Counted from the first letter of the stretch, positions 10,330 to 21,616 are shown. The stretch is 64,000 nt of DNA from Chinchilla lanigera (GCF_000276665.1 NW_004955405.1:9910245-9974244), one strand, 5' to 3'. A program made the numbers and translations. The notes: generated by a model not told the origin, from the sequence alone.

Positions 10330-10955
10330 TAAAAATACAATAGAAGGAAAATAGTACGATGCTTCCTCAAAAAATTAAAAACAGAATTGTCACATGATTT
10401 AATAACTACACTTCTGCGTATATACCCAAAGACATTTAAAGCAGGACTTTTTTCACTGATATTAGAGATTGAACCCAGAGATTCCTGCATGCTAAGCAAG
10501 CACTCTACCCTTTTTATTTTTTTATTTTGGGAGAGGGCCTCACTAAATTGTCCTGGTTGGTCTCAAACTTGAGATCTTCTTGGTTCAGCTCCCAAGTTGG
10601 GAGTACAAGTGTACCACCACTCCAGGCTAAAAGAAATAGGATACTGAAGAGATATTTGTGCATTCGTGTTCACAGCAGCATTATTTATAACGGCCGAAAG
10701 GAGAAGCGACCCAGTGTCCAGTGGTGGGTGGATGAAGAAGCACACTTTGGTATAGAAACGTAGTGGAGCATTATTGAACTCTGATGCCATGATGTGAATG
10801 AAACTAGAAAATATGCCTAGGAAAAACCAGTTGCAGAAAGACAGATATTGTGCTATATGGTTCCACTTGTATGAGTGAAAGTCATAGAAAGAGGAAGTGT
10901 AATGTATTTCCCAAGGGCTTGGGAGAGGGGAAGATGGGTAGAATTTTAGTTTTAT
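10330..10955 (+). mobile_element. L1 3' fragment
   Basis: CTTCCTCAAAAAATTAAAAACA, TTCTGCGTATATACCCAAAG and ATTATTTATAACGGCCG match the 3' part of L1 ORF2. A B1-dID SINE splits it at 10446-10628. Confidence 0.75.
10446..10628 (-). repeat. B1-dID dimeric SINE
   Basis: Reversed dimer: an ID half (GAGATTGAACCCAGAG...CTAAGCAAGCACTCTACC) joined through a T/A linker to a B1 half ending ACCACTCCAGGCTAA. Diverged, so older than the separate ID and B1 copies. Confidence 0.75.
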
Positions 10956-10964
10956 AGAACATTG

Positions 10965-11053
10965 GGCTGGGGATCTAGCTCAGTGGCATAAGTGCTGGCT
11001 TCGCAAGTGCAAAGTCCTGAGTTTGATCCCCGGTACTGAAAAAAAAAAAAAAA
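10965..11053 (+). repeat. ID SINE
   Basis: GGGCTGGGGATCTAGCTCAG head, GTTTGATCCCCGGTACTG box B and A tail. Confidence 0.88.
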
Positions 11054-11105
11054 TCTGGTCTAGAATTAAAAACAGACAAACAAACAAACAAACAAAAACA
11101 AAAGG

Positions 11106-11208
11106 CGCTGGGGATTTAGCTCAGCAGCGCAGCACCTGCCTGGCAAACGCAAGCTTGTGAGTTTGATTCCTGGTACCAGAAGAAAAAACAAACAAGCAAA
11201 CAAAAAAC
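11106..11208 (+). repeat. ID SINE
   Basis: GCTGGGGATTTAGCTCAGCAG head, GTTTGATTCCTGGTACCAG and an A-rich AAACAAACAAG tail. Confidence 0.88.
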
Positions 11209-11296
11209 CCCAAAATTTTGAAGGTCATTTGTACAATGATGTGAATGTATATTGCACTGCTAATTTTTTTCAGGCATAGAAGAGCTTGAAAATGAG

Positions 11297-11465
11297 CCTT
11301 GTATGGCGGTTCATGCCTGTAACCCTAGCATTTGAGAAGTTGAGGGGCAAGAGGATCGCTGTAGTTCCAGGCCAGCCTGGGCTACATATCAACACTCTGT
11401 CTTGAAAACCGACCAACCAAACAAAAAAAAACCACAAACCACAACAACAACAATCACAAAAACTC
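11297..11465 (+). repeat. B1 SINE, diverged
   Basis: CCTTGTATGGCGGTTCATGC start and a single AGGCCAGCCTGGGCTACAT block, then an A-rich CAACAACAAC tail. It seems to lack the second duplicated segment. Confidence 0.75.
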
Positions 11466-11514
11466 TCACAAAAAAGTGAACTCCCATTCCCCTCCTCAGA
11501 TATCTACCCCAACC

Positions 11515-11605
11515 CCAGTTGAGTACTGGGGATTGAACCCAGTGCTTTATTTTCAGACAGGATCTCCCTAAGTCACTAAGTTACCAGGGCTGAACTTGTT
11601 TTGTT
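11515..11605 (-). repeat. B1-dID fragment
   Basis: TACTGGGGATTGAACCCAGTG then AGACAGGATCTCCCTAAGTC, the ID-to-B1 junction of an old dimer. Confidence 0.55.
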
Positions 11606-11611
11606 TTGTTT

Positions 11612-11717
11612 TCTTTTTTTTTTTTTTTTTTTTTTTTTTTCGGTACCGGGAACCGAACTCACGACTCTGCGCTTGCCAGGCAGGTGCTTTTGCCGCTGAG
11701 CTAAATCCCCAGCCCCT
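11612..11717 (-). repeat. ID SINE, young subfamily
   Basis: Long T run then CGGTACCGGGAACCGAACTC to GCTGAGCTAAATCCCCAGCC. It nearly matches the copies at 24588, 41407 and 61369. Confidence 0.92.
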
Positions 11718-11728
11718 GTTTTGTTTTC

Positions 11729-11868
11729 TTTTTGAGACAGGGTCTTGCTCTTGAGTTCAGGCTGGCCCTGAGTTCACTTTGCAGCTCAGGCTGGTCTCGA
11801 ACTCGCAGTGATCCTCCTGCCTCAGCCTCCCGAGTGCTGGGATTACAGGCGTGAACCACCACGCAAAG
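11729..11868 (-). repeat. B1 SINE
   Basis: GAGACAGGGTCTTGCTC through CCTCCCGAGTGCTGGGATTA to CCACCACGCAAAGCT. Confidence 0.9.
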
Positions 11869-13149
11869 CTCCATGTCCAGATTCTAAGAAAACTGCTCAA
11901 GGATATATACATATATTTATCAAAATGGAAGATGCAAAGTCCAGGAACCAAAGAGATGTAACACAAGAAAGAAGCAAGGGAAGATTTAGTGACAGCGGAC
12001 TTTCCTGGCCAGTCCACACAGAGCAGGAAGCTGGCTTGGGCACAGAAGCCTGGTGGGGGCGTGTGTAGCTGTCCCAGGGACCTGCAGGGTGGGGCTCCAG
12101 CTTGGAGGGCGTCTACAAGCACCTCCAGGAAAGAGCAGCATTTGAGTATGAGACAGGAATGAAGACTCAGAACTGAGCACAGAACCCTGAGTGAGATAAC
12201 TGCACCCTCCTGAGCCAGGACCCTGAGGGTCAGACAGGGGCAGGAGAAGAGCTGGAGCACGGGGAGGGCCTCACCGCCCATCACCTGCCCCAGGCCAGGA
12301 CTCAGCTGGGCGGGAAGAAGGGTTTGAAATCAGAAGGAAGGGCACAATTTTAGATGAAGTGCTACCATTTTCCCATACACTTGGTTGGACTTTTTAACAC
12401 CTGAAAATGTCACAGGAGCTGTAGGATCTGCCCAGATGCCATCCAGGGGCCGAGGGTGCCTGGTGGGGATGTCACAGAGTGCGTGAGAGAAGAGGAGGGA
12501 AAAATAAACCTGACCCTACCTGTCATGGGTCAGCCCCCGTACTAACCTGGCATCACCTGGTATAAATTGTCCAGGTGAACCCAAGAAAACTGAAAACAAC
12601 CTACACTGAAAAAGCGAGAAGAAACAAGTATGAAAGATAGGAAACACAAAATGCATCGTTTTCTTCTTCAGGAAGCCAGCTCTGAGGTGCAGCCGACTTT
12701 GCCTTTGTGTGAGTGTATGGTGCCCCTGGTGCTGGGCATGGGGGAAAGAGCCCACTGTGCGGTCCTGGGCCTTCCAGAGAGGAGGCCGGAAGTGGCCCTG
12801 TGCCGCCAGCCTGGGCCTGAGTGGATGGTCTCTTGGTTTTGGACCCAGACTCCCTCAGAGTGTTCACTTAAAACCTTGGTCCAGAACTAAATGATGCTGG
12901 ATCTTCAAGTGTGACCACGGTGCAGTTCTAGTGTTGTGGTTCTTAATTTCAATGTGTTGGAGACCATTTTGAGTGATTTAGATGGAAATGAATTTACTGC
13001 GTGGTGTTAGGAAGCTCACAACACCCTGGGCATGCTGAGGGGCTGGGCCTAGACCCGGGAGCCAGGCCGGGCATCCTGAACCGAAGCACAGAGGCGGTCC
13101 TGTGAGGGCCAGGAAATGTATGGACGTTAACCACTACAAACAAACATTC
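11869..13149. other. No gene recognised
   Basis: Moderately GC-rich unique sequence. Short overlapping ORFs on both strands show no family resemblance and no splice-bounded exon was evident. Confidence 0.35.
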
Positions 13150-13312
13150 AGGTTGGGCTTGGTGACCAGCACACCCATAACCCAGCACTCGGGAGCCTGA
13201 GGCAGGAGGATCGAAGCAAGTTTGAGGCCAGCCTGGGCTACCTAGAGAATTCAAGGCCAGTCTGAGCTACATAGCAAGACCCTGTCTCAACGAACAAACA
13301 ACCCAAATAAAC
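13150..13312 (+). repeat. B1 SINE
   Basis: GTTGGGCTTGGTGACCAGC start, GAGGCAGGAGGATCGAAGC and both duplicated GCCAGCCTGGGCTACC / GCCAGTCTGAGCTAC segments. Confidence 0.88.
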
Positions 13313-13502
13313 ATTTAGTGATGTGAAATAAAAGCAATCCCTCCACCAAAACGGAACTCCTGCAAGGCATTATTTTGTTAGCCAGGTTCCATGGTTTTAA
13401 AAGTTAAAAATAATTTTTTACTATATTCTGTACTTTTGACTTTTGATGACTTCAGACTCTCTTACTATCATAGTTTGGTTAATGAGGTGGCAGTAGAATT
13501 TA

Positions 13503-13705
13503 GCATTAAGAGCAAAGACTTTGTCACTGAAGAGAGCATTTGCACATTGAGTCTGGGCTCTGCCATCTACTTGTGCCTGGGCTTTGGATAAAGTTTCTGT
13601 CATCATTCTTGGGTTACTGGAGGGTTAAACTGAGAATATACTTTAAGTAATTAGCGCAGTTGCTGACGGTAGTGCTTACTGGAAGCTGGCATTATTTCTG
13701 TGCTT
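13503..13705 (+). repeat. MIR remnant
   Basis: AGCATTAAGAGCAAAGACTT, GTCTGGGCTCTGCCATCTAC and GTTACTGGAGGGTTAAACTG follow the MIR order. Confidence 0.6.
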
Positions 13706-13882
13706 AAGGGCTGTGTATTCACAATGCGGTGCTAGGTGCATTTCAGAGCCGGTGAGCCAGGAATCTGCACTCTGCCTTGTACCAGCGGATGAGCACCGAG
13801 CCATCGCCCGAGCACCGAGGAGGCGTTAGCAGCAGCCCTGTGAGCCGGAGGAGAGCTAGGGTTTTACAAGATTTGACTGAAG

Positions 13883-13985
13883 TCAGGGATGGTGGTGGAC
13901 ACCTATAATCCCCAAACTCTGGGAAGATGAGGCAGAAAGGTTCCAAGTTCAAGCCCAGCCTGGACAGCTCAGTAACTTAGTACAC
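13883..13985 (+). repeat. Degenerate B1/B1-dID fragment
   Basis: GGGATGGTGGTGGACACCTA, ATGAGGCAGAAAGGTTCCAA and AGCCCAGCCTGGACAGC; the AGTAACTTAGTA ending resembles the older B1-dID family. Confidence 0.6.
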
Positions 13986-14400
13986 AGGACAGACTCCCAC
14001 AGCCAAAGTGATCCAGCCCCAAATGTCTGCCGTGCTAAAATTGAGACATGTGGTTTGTACTAAGGCCAGCCAGTCCTTTCCCAGGCAGCTGCATCAGTGT
14101 AATCACAAAATAGATAAGGCAACTGGTATTTTATTGTTTTGAGTGGAGCAACATTTTTTCAGTGTTAGGGAAGTTTCTGTCAAATTAATAAAACGGGGGT
14201 GGGCTAGTATTGAAGTACCCCATACACAACCATACTTTCAAGAGTTTCCTTTGGCACTCCTGCTATTGCTAGATCGTCCTGATAGGTGAAGGGATGATGT
14301 TGTGAAAGCATCTTTACGTTTGGACATAGGAATCTATGAATGATCCTTGTATAACAGATCTACTAAATGAACTTTTTTGGGTGACAGCGGTGCAGAGATG
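13986..14400. other. No gene recognised
   Basis: Unique sequence without an ORF or repeat I can name. Confidence 0.35.
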
Positions 14401-14414
14401 GGCTGGTGAATCTT

Positions 14415-14594
14415 TTCATTTTTTTTGTCTTTTTTTTTTTTGAGACATTTGAGACATACATGAGGGTCTCAGTATGTAGTTCAGGCTGGACTTGAGCTCA
14501 CTTTGTAGCCCAGGCTGGTCTTGAACCCGCAATGATCCTCCTGCCTCAGCCTCCCAAGTGCTGCGATTACAGGCGTGCGCCACCACGCCTGGCA
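14415..14594 (-). repeat. B1 SINE with target duplication
   Basis: T-rich tail, duplicated GGCTGG blocks and GCGTGCGCCACCACGCCTGG. The 14-bp duplication GGCTGGTGAATCTT lies at 14401-14414 and 14595-14608. Confidence 0.93.
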
Positions 14595-15008
14595 GGCTGG
14601 TGAATCTTGAAATGGACTTGCCAGTAGAAACACTGCTGTACATCATGGTAACCCAGGTCAGTCTAAAAGAGCTGATTTAGCCCCCCATGATGGCATGGAT
14701 GACGCAGGCATGACCAGTGACTCTGTATTGCTGAGTGCTGTGTGTGAGATGACTGTATGTGGAGACGGGCTCTGAGCTGCTGCCCACGCATCAGAGCAAG
14801 TAGCAAGAGCTGACTCAGAGACGGGAGGTGCTATTAACTCTGGGGCCACCTGCAGTTGGGCACTTTGGGTGTCAGTACAACCAGGGTTCTATCAGCAAGC
14901 AAGAAGGGGAAGTTTAGGTGGGAACCCCCAACGCCTGCCCCTGAATGGCTGGTTGGGGGAGGCCGTCAGTTAGGTGGACCTAGGTAGGAATTTTGCTTCT
15001 GCCCTTAC

Positions 15009-15093
15009 TTTTTTCTTTTGGTGCCCGTGATTGAGCCCAGGGCCTTGCATACCCTAAGAACATGCTCTCCCACTGAGCTGCACCCCTTGCCCC
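15009..15093 (-). repeat. Old ID SINE
   Basis: GTGATTGAGCCCAGGGCCTT to CCCACTGAGCTGCACCCC, the reversed ID order with several substitutions. Confidence 0.7.
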
Positions 15094-15670
15094 AGCATCC
15101 ACCATTTTTTGACTATGTGACCTTGGAGAAGTTGCTTATGTACTTTGAAAGCCTATATTTTTCAAATGGGAATAATAATAGTGCTATTACCGGGGGGGGA
15201 GCATTACGTGACTGTCAATTCTTGGAACACAGCAGAAGCTTAATGTATGTCAGTTCTCTCCCCCAGCATGTTCTCTTTCTCCGTCCTTGCTCGGTAGGAC
15301 CTCACATCTTTAAGGAATACAGCCATCTGCACAAGTCTGTGCTCAGCGCCAGTCACACCCATAAAGCTGCTGCCAGTGTAGAACCTCCTGGAACTGGGGT
15401 AACCTCGCGACTTTGGGACTGAGTGAGCTATCGAAGTCTGCTGGGTGGGGAGAGGGCACACCAAGAATGGTGAGCTGACTGTGGGGCCTGGTGTGTTTTC
15501 AGATTGTTGTGGGCAAGATGAGATAAGGGAAGCTTCGGCACAGCCTCAGGTTTTGACACTGTCTCTCCTTAACTGTCACCTGCAGGCTGCTGAGCTGATG
15601 CTGGAATGAGATGAACTGAAAACGGGGATGGGACCACTATTGTGATGGCGAGCTCACCCCCGTTCCTGCC
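15094..15670. other. No gene recognised
   Basis: Unique sequence; the part near 15110-15260 may contain an old MIR end. Short ORFs are not convincing. Confidence 0.3.
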
Positions 15671-15746
15671 CCCAGGGCTGAGGACTGATCCCAGGGCCTT
15701 ACACATGCGAGGATGGCACTCTACCGCTGAGCTACGTTGCCATCCC
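15671..15746 (-). repeat. Old ID SINE
   Basis: GGACTGATCCCAGGGCCTTA to CTACCGCTGAGCTACGTTGC. It lies immediately next to a CpG-rich block. Confidence 0.7.
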
Positions 15747-15789
15747 TCCAAATTTCCAAGATTTCTTTGGCCCTTTTAATGCCCAGTAG

Positions 15790-16620
15790 TTATGGCCTTT
15801 GGGGAGCGGACGCTGGAGGAGTTCACGGCACATCACCAGCTGGAAGTTCTGGGGTGGAGATACCCCTGGGCATCCGCGGGGAGCGTGTGTATGCTGGGAC
15901 GACACGGAGGGTTACGGGACTACAGGAGTAAACGATACGGGTCTATCGGGGATCCGAGTGCCTCTGGCTCCAGCACACCACAAACCAACCCGGACGCTCC
16001 GAGGCTCAGGACAAGCCGCGCTTTTCGCTTGTGAGAATTCTTCCTGTACTTTTGGAGGGAGGGGAGGCATCCGTTCAGCGTCGTCCTTCTCTGGGAGACC
16101 GGCTGCCCAGCTGCAAGGATGGAGCTCCCGCCGGAGCTGGAGCGCGGGCAGCTCGGGGGCTGACGTCCCAGTCCGCAGCTCTGCGGCCCGGGCTCCGGCG
16201 CCGGGCTCGAGCTGGCCCCGCGGAGCCCCNNNNNNNNNNNNNNNNNNNNNNNNNNNNNNNNNNNNNNNNNNNNNNNNNNNNNNNNNNNNNNNNNNNNNNN
16301 NNNNNNNNNNNNNNNNNNNNNNNNNNNNNNNNNNNNNNNNNNNNNNNNNNNNNNNNNNNNNNNNNNNNNNNNNNNNNNNNNNNNNNNNNNNNNNNNNNNN
16401 NNNNNNNNNNNNNNNNNNNNNNNNNNNNNNNNNNNNNNNNNNNNNNNNNNNNNNNNNNNNNNNNNNNNNNNNNNNNNNNNNNNNNNNNNNNNNNGTGGGG
16501 AGCTCCGGGCGGGGCGGGGCGGGGCCAGGCGAGCGACCCCGCCCACCTCGCGCGGCCTCCCGCAGGCGCCCGTGGGCTGTCGCTCGGTCACTCCGGGAGT
16601 GATGATGGGGAGAGGGGGGG
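15790..16620. promoter_or_regulatory. CpG island, interrupted by a 265-base assembly gap
   Basis: CpG density climbs from about 15860. The sequence right of the gap carries a run of GGGGCGGGG boxes (Sp1-type) at 16507-16526, then CGCGCGGCCTCC. The gap (16230-16494) sits in the richest part. CpG islands normally mark promoters, but no coding exon starts beside this one; LRRC10 starts about 16 kb away and BEST3 lies over 30 kb away. ORFs across the N run on both strands are artefacts of GC-rich stop-poor sequence. It may serve a non-coding RNA or a distal element. Confidence 0.6.
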
Positions 16621-16680
16621 AGAACATGGCACCGACACCCTGAAAAATCTGTGTTTGAAGTTTTTAAATTACTCTGTGAG

Positions 16681-16836
16681 CCGGGCGTGGTGACGCACCC
16701 CTGTAATCCCAGCACTTGGGAGGCTGAGGCAGGAGGATTGCTGCGAGTTCGAGACCAGCCTGGGCTACAAACAGAGTTCAACGCCAAACTAAACTGCATA
16801 GTGAGACCCTGTCTCAAAAAGACAAAAACAAACAAA
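16681..16836 (+). repeat. B1 SINE with target duplication
   Basis: Near-consensus GCCGGGCGTGGTGACGCACC start and full duplicated body. TTACTCTGTGAG at 16669-16680 and 16839-16850 is the duplication. Confidence 0.94.
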
Positions 16837-16850
16837 AGTTACTCTGTGAG

Positions 16851-17640
16851 CAGGTTGTTTACCTTCTCATGATCTCCTTGCCCTCACCAGAAAGCAAGAG
16901 GGTTAGATTGTATTAGCCCTAAGAGCCGCGTCAAGCTTGGCAGCACGGACTCTGCTGGGAGGCCGGGAAGAGTATCCTCGGAGCTGAGGGCAAGGTGCTG
17001 CTGCTTGAGCTGTGTGTTGCAGTCTCATGTTCCCCTCCTTGGGTGTGAGGCCGCAGTGTGTCGGGTCATCTCAGCTGCGGGATGAACTAACATCCTACCC
17101 ATCTTTTATTAAATACTGTGGACGGTGGTCCACAAACCTGCAGAACGTGGATGGAAGTGGTTTGTTCTTTGGCGAGGTCTTAGGACAGAGCCAGCTTTTC
17201 CTGCACCAGAAACAGCCCTGGCTAGAGGACCTCTGTCTAAAAATAGGGCAACTGGGGGCTAGGCTGCCCTAGCAGATGGAGAGCCTCCCGGCAGCTCTGG
17301 ACAGGCTACTGATAAAGCTTTCTGCTCCCAGCTCACATTTTCACAGCTGACTCCCAGATCAAAGGGTCCTTGGGGGTGCTGACCTCACACCACATCAGGT
17401 GCTTGTTGTCAGACACTTCAGGCTGCAGTCAGACTCCAGGCCTCGCCTGGCTGCCAGACAGATTGGGAAGGGTTGGCGAGCTGTGCTGTCCTCAAAGCAG
17501 AATATCCTCCTTTCAGTGTGCATGTGTAGTTTTTCTTTTTAATGTCTCCTAAAACCTTTTCCTTCCATTATAGGTTGAAGGCAGGCAGAGCATAGCCGTG
17601 AAAGGGGTGTGTTCTGGAGCCGAACTTCTTGGGTGTAAAG
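16851..17640. other. No gene recognised
   Basis: Unique sequence flanking the CpG island. Any non-coding transcript would be invisible to translation. Confidence 0.3.
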
Positions 17641-17644
17641 CTTG

Positions 17645-18130
17645 CTTTTTTAAAAAATGAACAAACTTTATTTTATTGCAATTTTAAATTTATGACACAG
17701 TTGAACATAAAGTCCAGAGATGTCCTATATATCTCTTGTCCCTGCCGTCCCAAACTCACAACGATTCCATCTCTAATCTGAGTGGCAAATTTGTTAGAGT
17801 AGATGACCCTCCACTGACAAACCAGCATCTCCCGAAGGCCCAGGGCCCATGGTCAGGCTCACTGTGAGTGCTGCGCATTCTGCGGCTTTGGATAAATATG
17901 TAATGACATGGCTCCACCACTGTGAGATCATACAGAGTATTTTCATTCCCCCAAAAGCCCTCTATATTCTGCCTAGTCATCCCTCCCCATCTCCTAGTGC
18001 CTGGCCACTACTAATCTTTTCTTTACTGTCTCTGTAGTTTTGTGTTTCTTGGAATGTAGCCTTTTCAGATTGGCTTTCTTTCTTAACTTAGTAAATTATA
18101 GTTATCTATTCTCCCTGCCTTTTATTCCTT
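17645..18130 (-). mobile_element. Old L1 fragment (continues at 19320)
   Basis: AACTTTATTTTATTGCAATT, ATCATACAGAGTATTTTCAT and CTACTAATCTTTTCTTTACTG match the antisense of an old L1. The same element resumes after inserted LTR and B1 copies. Confidence 0.65.
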
Positions 18131-18730
18131 TGTATTAGTCATGTTCCTATTGCTGGGAGAAAAATACCAGACACCTGCAATTTAAAGAAAAGGTAGCCGG
18201 GTATTGTGGCATATGCCTTTAATCTCAGCATTCTGGGAGGCTGAGGCAGGAGGATCTCAAATTTGAGCCCAGCCCCGGCAATTAAGGAACTTAGTGAGAC
18301 TTTGTCTCAAAATAAAAATAAAAATAAAAAAGGACTGGGGATGTACCTCAGTGTGAAAGCCCTGGTTCCAATCCTCAGTACTGAAAAAAAGAAAATGAAA
18401 GAAGACATTTATTTTGGGTCATGTCAGAGGGTTCAGCCTATGCATGGTCTGCTGGCTTCAAGGAAGAACAGCATGGCAGAGGAAAGCTGCTCAACCAGGG
18501 TAGCCAGGAAGCGGGGAGAGAGGGGAGGGAGGTGCTGGGGACAGAATTCACTCTTCCAGGTCACGTCCTTAGTGAACCCTCCAGCCACCCCCCCCCCACA
18601 GCACAGTGAGCTGCGAATGGATCAATGGGTGAATCCACTGTTGAGTACAGCACTCCGCGACCCCATCATGTTCTCAAAGCCCCACCTCTGAACGCGTGAG
18701 ACCCGGGGGGACATTTAGATCTGAACCGCA
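18131..18730 (-). mobile_element. MaLR-type LTR split by a B1-dID SINE
   Basis: TGTATTAGTCATGTTCCTAT, ATACCAGACACCTGCAATTT and AAGACATTTATTTTGGGTCA follow a reversed MST/MLT1-like LTR, ending GACATTTAGATCTGAACCGCA. No clear target duplication was found. Confidence 0.6.
18190..18395 (+). repeat. B1-dID dimeric SINE
   Basis: A B1 half (AGCCGGGTATTGTGGCATAT...AGTGAGACTTTGTCTC), an A-rich AAATAAAAATAAAA linker, then an ID half (GGACTGGGGATGTACCTCAG...CAATCCTCAGTACTG) and an A tail. The intact dimer is the best lineage marker in the window. Confidence 0.88.
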
Positions 18731-18976
18731 GCATCTTGTCAAAGTGAGAAACTCGTGCTAACTGTACAGGTGAGTGATCTCCCTCCGACGGCTCCGTACA
18801 CGCACACAGGATGACTGGTCTGAGCCTGCCTTCCCGGTCCCCTCTCTCCACCCTGATGCCCTTCTCTTTTCCTCTCGGTCCTCTTCTACTTTCAGACTCC
18901 TTTTTTTTTTTTTTTTTTTTTCTTTTCTACATATGAGAGAAAACATGTGATACTTCTCTTTTTGCTGTTGTTGCTT

Positions 18977-19110
18977 TTGATTTTTGAGACAAGGTCTTGC
19001 TGCATAGTAGTTCAGGCTGGCCTTGAACTTGCTGGCTTCAAATTTGTGATACTCCTGCCTCAGCCTCTGGGGTTTTGAGATTGCAGATGTATACCACCAT
19101 ACCATGCTGA
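18977..19110 (-). repeat. B1 SINE
   Basis: TTTGAGACAAGGTCTTGCTG to GTATACCACCATACCATGCT, inserted in the old L1. Confidence 0.82.
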
Positions 19111-19139
19111 TACTGGTCCTTTTGTGTCCAGCTTCTTTC

Positions 19140-19313
19140 TTTCTTTTCTTTTTTCTTTTTTTTTTTTGCCTTTTTGAGACAGGATCTCACTATGTAGCTC
19201 AGGCTGGCCTTGAACTCACTTTGTAGCCCAGGCTGGCCTCGAACTTGCAATGATCCTCCTGCCTCAACCTCCCAAGTGCTGGGATGATAAGTGTGTACCA
19301 CCACGCCTAGCTG
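19140..19313 (-). repeat. B1 SINE
   Basis: T-rich tail, TTTGAGACAGGATCTCACTA and duplicated GGCTGG blocks to CCACCACGCCTAGCT. Confidence 0.9.
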
Positions 19314-19319
19314 TGTCTA

Positions 19320-19700
19320 GTTTATTTCCCCCTTTTCTTTTCATGCTTAGTAGCTGATTTCCTATTAGCACTGAATGAGATTCCAGTGCCTGGATGCACC
19401 AGTTATTTATCCGTTCATCACTCAAAGACATCTTAGTTGCTTCCAGATTTCGGCAGTTATAAATAAAGCTGCTATGAACACCCGTTTGCAGGTTTTTGTG
19501 TGGATGTAAATAGCAATGAGTATGATTGCAGGTAGTAAGGATCAGGTAGTAAGAGTATGTCTGCTTTTCTAAGAAACTGCCAAGCCATCTTCCAGAGTGA
19601 CTGAGCTAGTTCGCATCCCTACCCGCAGTGAACGAGAGTGCCTGTTCCATGTCTTTACCAAAATTTAGTGTTGTGGGTGTTTGGATTCTCGGGCCTGTTT
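19320..19700 (-). mobile_element. Old L1 fragment (second part)
   Basis: TTATAAATAAAGCTGCTATG, GTTTGCAGGTTTTTGTGTGG and TAAGAAACTGCCAAGCCATC are hallmark antisense L1 phrases, continuing the piece at 17645. Confidence 0.75.
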
Positions 19701-21074
19701 TGCTGCTTCTTACCTTTTGATGACCAGAGGAAATCACTAACCCTCCCTGTCTTCTTTTCCTACTTTGTGATATGTATCACACAGCAGCCTTATTGGGCTG
19801 ATGTAAGGAATAAGCAGAGTAATTCGTGCAAGGTATAAACAACAGGGCTGGTATGTGATAGGCATTTGCTCTGATGTTTGAGTTAGATTGCATTTCTGTT
19901 CCAAGAACCACCTGGCATTCTTGAGCACGGAATGATATTCAGGTTGGGGGATGGATCCTACAAAGTTATTCTTAATAACTGGCCCCGTGCCATTGATAAC
20001 GGGGGACTTCATGTGGTCTCATTTGAATACCACTACTGGCCACGCAGCAGACGCCAGCCTCGCATTCCATTGTCGGGTGGAAAGTCAGTAGGTAGCCCGT
20101 GGAACGGGAGGCTCCAGGACCCTGTTGCAGCACCAGAGCTGGCCGCAGCCCGGGTGTTTACACTCTGCGGTGTTACTTGTACCATCCGTCCTGTCCTGTG
20201 ATTTGGGGAAATGGCTCAGGGAAGCGGGGAGAGGTGGGAGCAGCGGGCACGGCGGTCTTCCTGTTCCCTGGGGCTTGCAGGGTCCTGGCATTGGACGTTC
20301 CCGGTGACTGAGTATTGGCCTCCAGCTGCTGGCTGTGCAGAGAGCTGCTCCACACCTTCACCAGCCCCCGCTGAACCGTCACGACCTGCTCCACACTCGC
20401 CAGAATGTCCACTCGACCCTGTGCAGCTCTGCGAGGCCTGAGTGATTATCACTCCTCATTTTTCGTGGAGGAACCAGGTGGGTGAGGCTAGGTAGGCCCA
20501 GCCTCAGAGCGGGTATGTGGCAGAATGGGGAGTCTGTCTGACTCTGCAGGCCACGCCCCAGAGGGCTGCCTGGAGCAGGCAGTGTCTTAGGACTGAGACA
20601 GGGCCAGAGGCTGCTGGTACGGTGGAACAGCAGGGAATGAAAAAGAGCTATGGAGAGGGCTGCCATCCCTGTGGCATCCAGAGCAAAACCCCATAAGCTA
20701 GGACCATGGGCCCTGGGACTCCCAGGCTGAGCCCGAGCCAGGCTCTGTGGTAATCTTTGCTGGATGCGAGTCAGCCACAGTCTGCAGTAGTTCCCTCTGG
20801 GACACCTGCCTGAGTACAGTGCATGTGGACAGGCCTGTGACCTGTCCTGAGGTCTTAAGTCCATGCACAAGTCTCCATGGCAACCTGTGTCTGGGCAGCG
20901 CACTAGGGCAGCTGAGACCTGGCAGAGACAACCGGTGGACTCTCAGTCACACTGCGCCGATGTCCATGGAAAGACCTGCTGCCTTGAAAAGCAAATCTGT
21001 GGAGAACATGATTACGAGTAAAGTGCTTGAAGGAAAGACATCTTTAAGACTATCATTCAATGAAGAAGTGTTTT
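19701..21074. other. No gene recognised; possible MIR tail at 19740-19890
   Basis: GGTATAAACAACAGGGCTGGTATGTGATAG resembles a MIR 3' end (only weakly). The rest, fairly GC-rich, has overlapping short ORFs on both strands but no recognised protein or splice-bounded exon. Confidence 0.3.
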
Positions 21075-21090
21075 ATATATATATATATAT

Positions 21091-21237
21091 ATTTTGTTTT
21101 TTTGAGATAGGGTCTCGCTCTGCAGTTCAGGCTGGTTTTGAGCTCACTTTGTAGCCCAGGCGGGTCTCAAACTCATGATCCTCCTGCCTCAGCCTTCCAA
21201 GTGCTGAGATTTCAGGTATGTACCACCAAACCAGGCT
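21091..21237 (-). repeat. B1 SINE next to a (TA)n run
   Basis: TTTTTTGAGATAGGGTCTCG to GTACCACCAAACCAGGCT; TATATATATATATATA lies directly before it (about 21075-21090). Confidence 0.88.
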
Positions 21238-21468
21238 AAGAAGTCATATTATATGTTGATTACAATTATGAAAAAATAGAGAAGGGAGAAAAAAGTTTGA
21301 AAAGAAGAATATTAAAATGCTACTAGTGGTTTTGATAATGGAGTCAATTATTTTTCTTCCTAATTTTTCTAGAACATGTAGCATGTTTACTTGTACAGTA
21401 AAAACATTTTTTATTTGCCTATGTTAAGGATTGACCTACATCCCTGGCATTTTAAAAAAAGTTATTTA

Positions 21469-21616
21469 TTTAGTCTTTTTGAGACAGTCTCACTATCCTG
21501 TTCTGGCTGGCCTTGAACACACTTATGTAGCCCAGGCTGGCTTTGAACTTGCAAGGATCCTCCTGCCTCAGCCTCCCCAGTGCTGGGATTATAAGCGTGC
21601 GCCACCACGCCCCGCC
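21469..21616 (-). repeat. B1 SINE with target duplication
   Basis: GAGACAGTCTCACTATCCTG to GCGCCACCACGCCCCGCC. CTGGCATTTTAAA occurs on both sides (about 21444 and 21616). The host sequence on both sides is an old B1-dID. Confidence 0.85.

Noticed and set aside
15799..16835. Long ORFs on both strands across the CpG island
   Set aside because: They run through 265 N, overlap each other antisense, and one ends inside a B1. GC-rich stop-poor sequence explains them.
20379..20903. 174-codon minus ORF in unique sequence
   Set aside because: No recognisable domain, equal ORFs on the opposite strand and no splice or start context.
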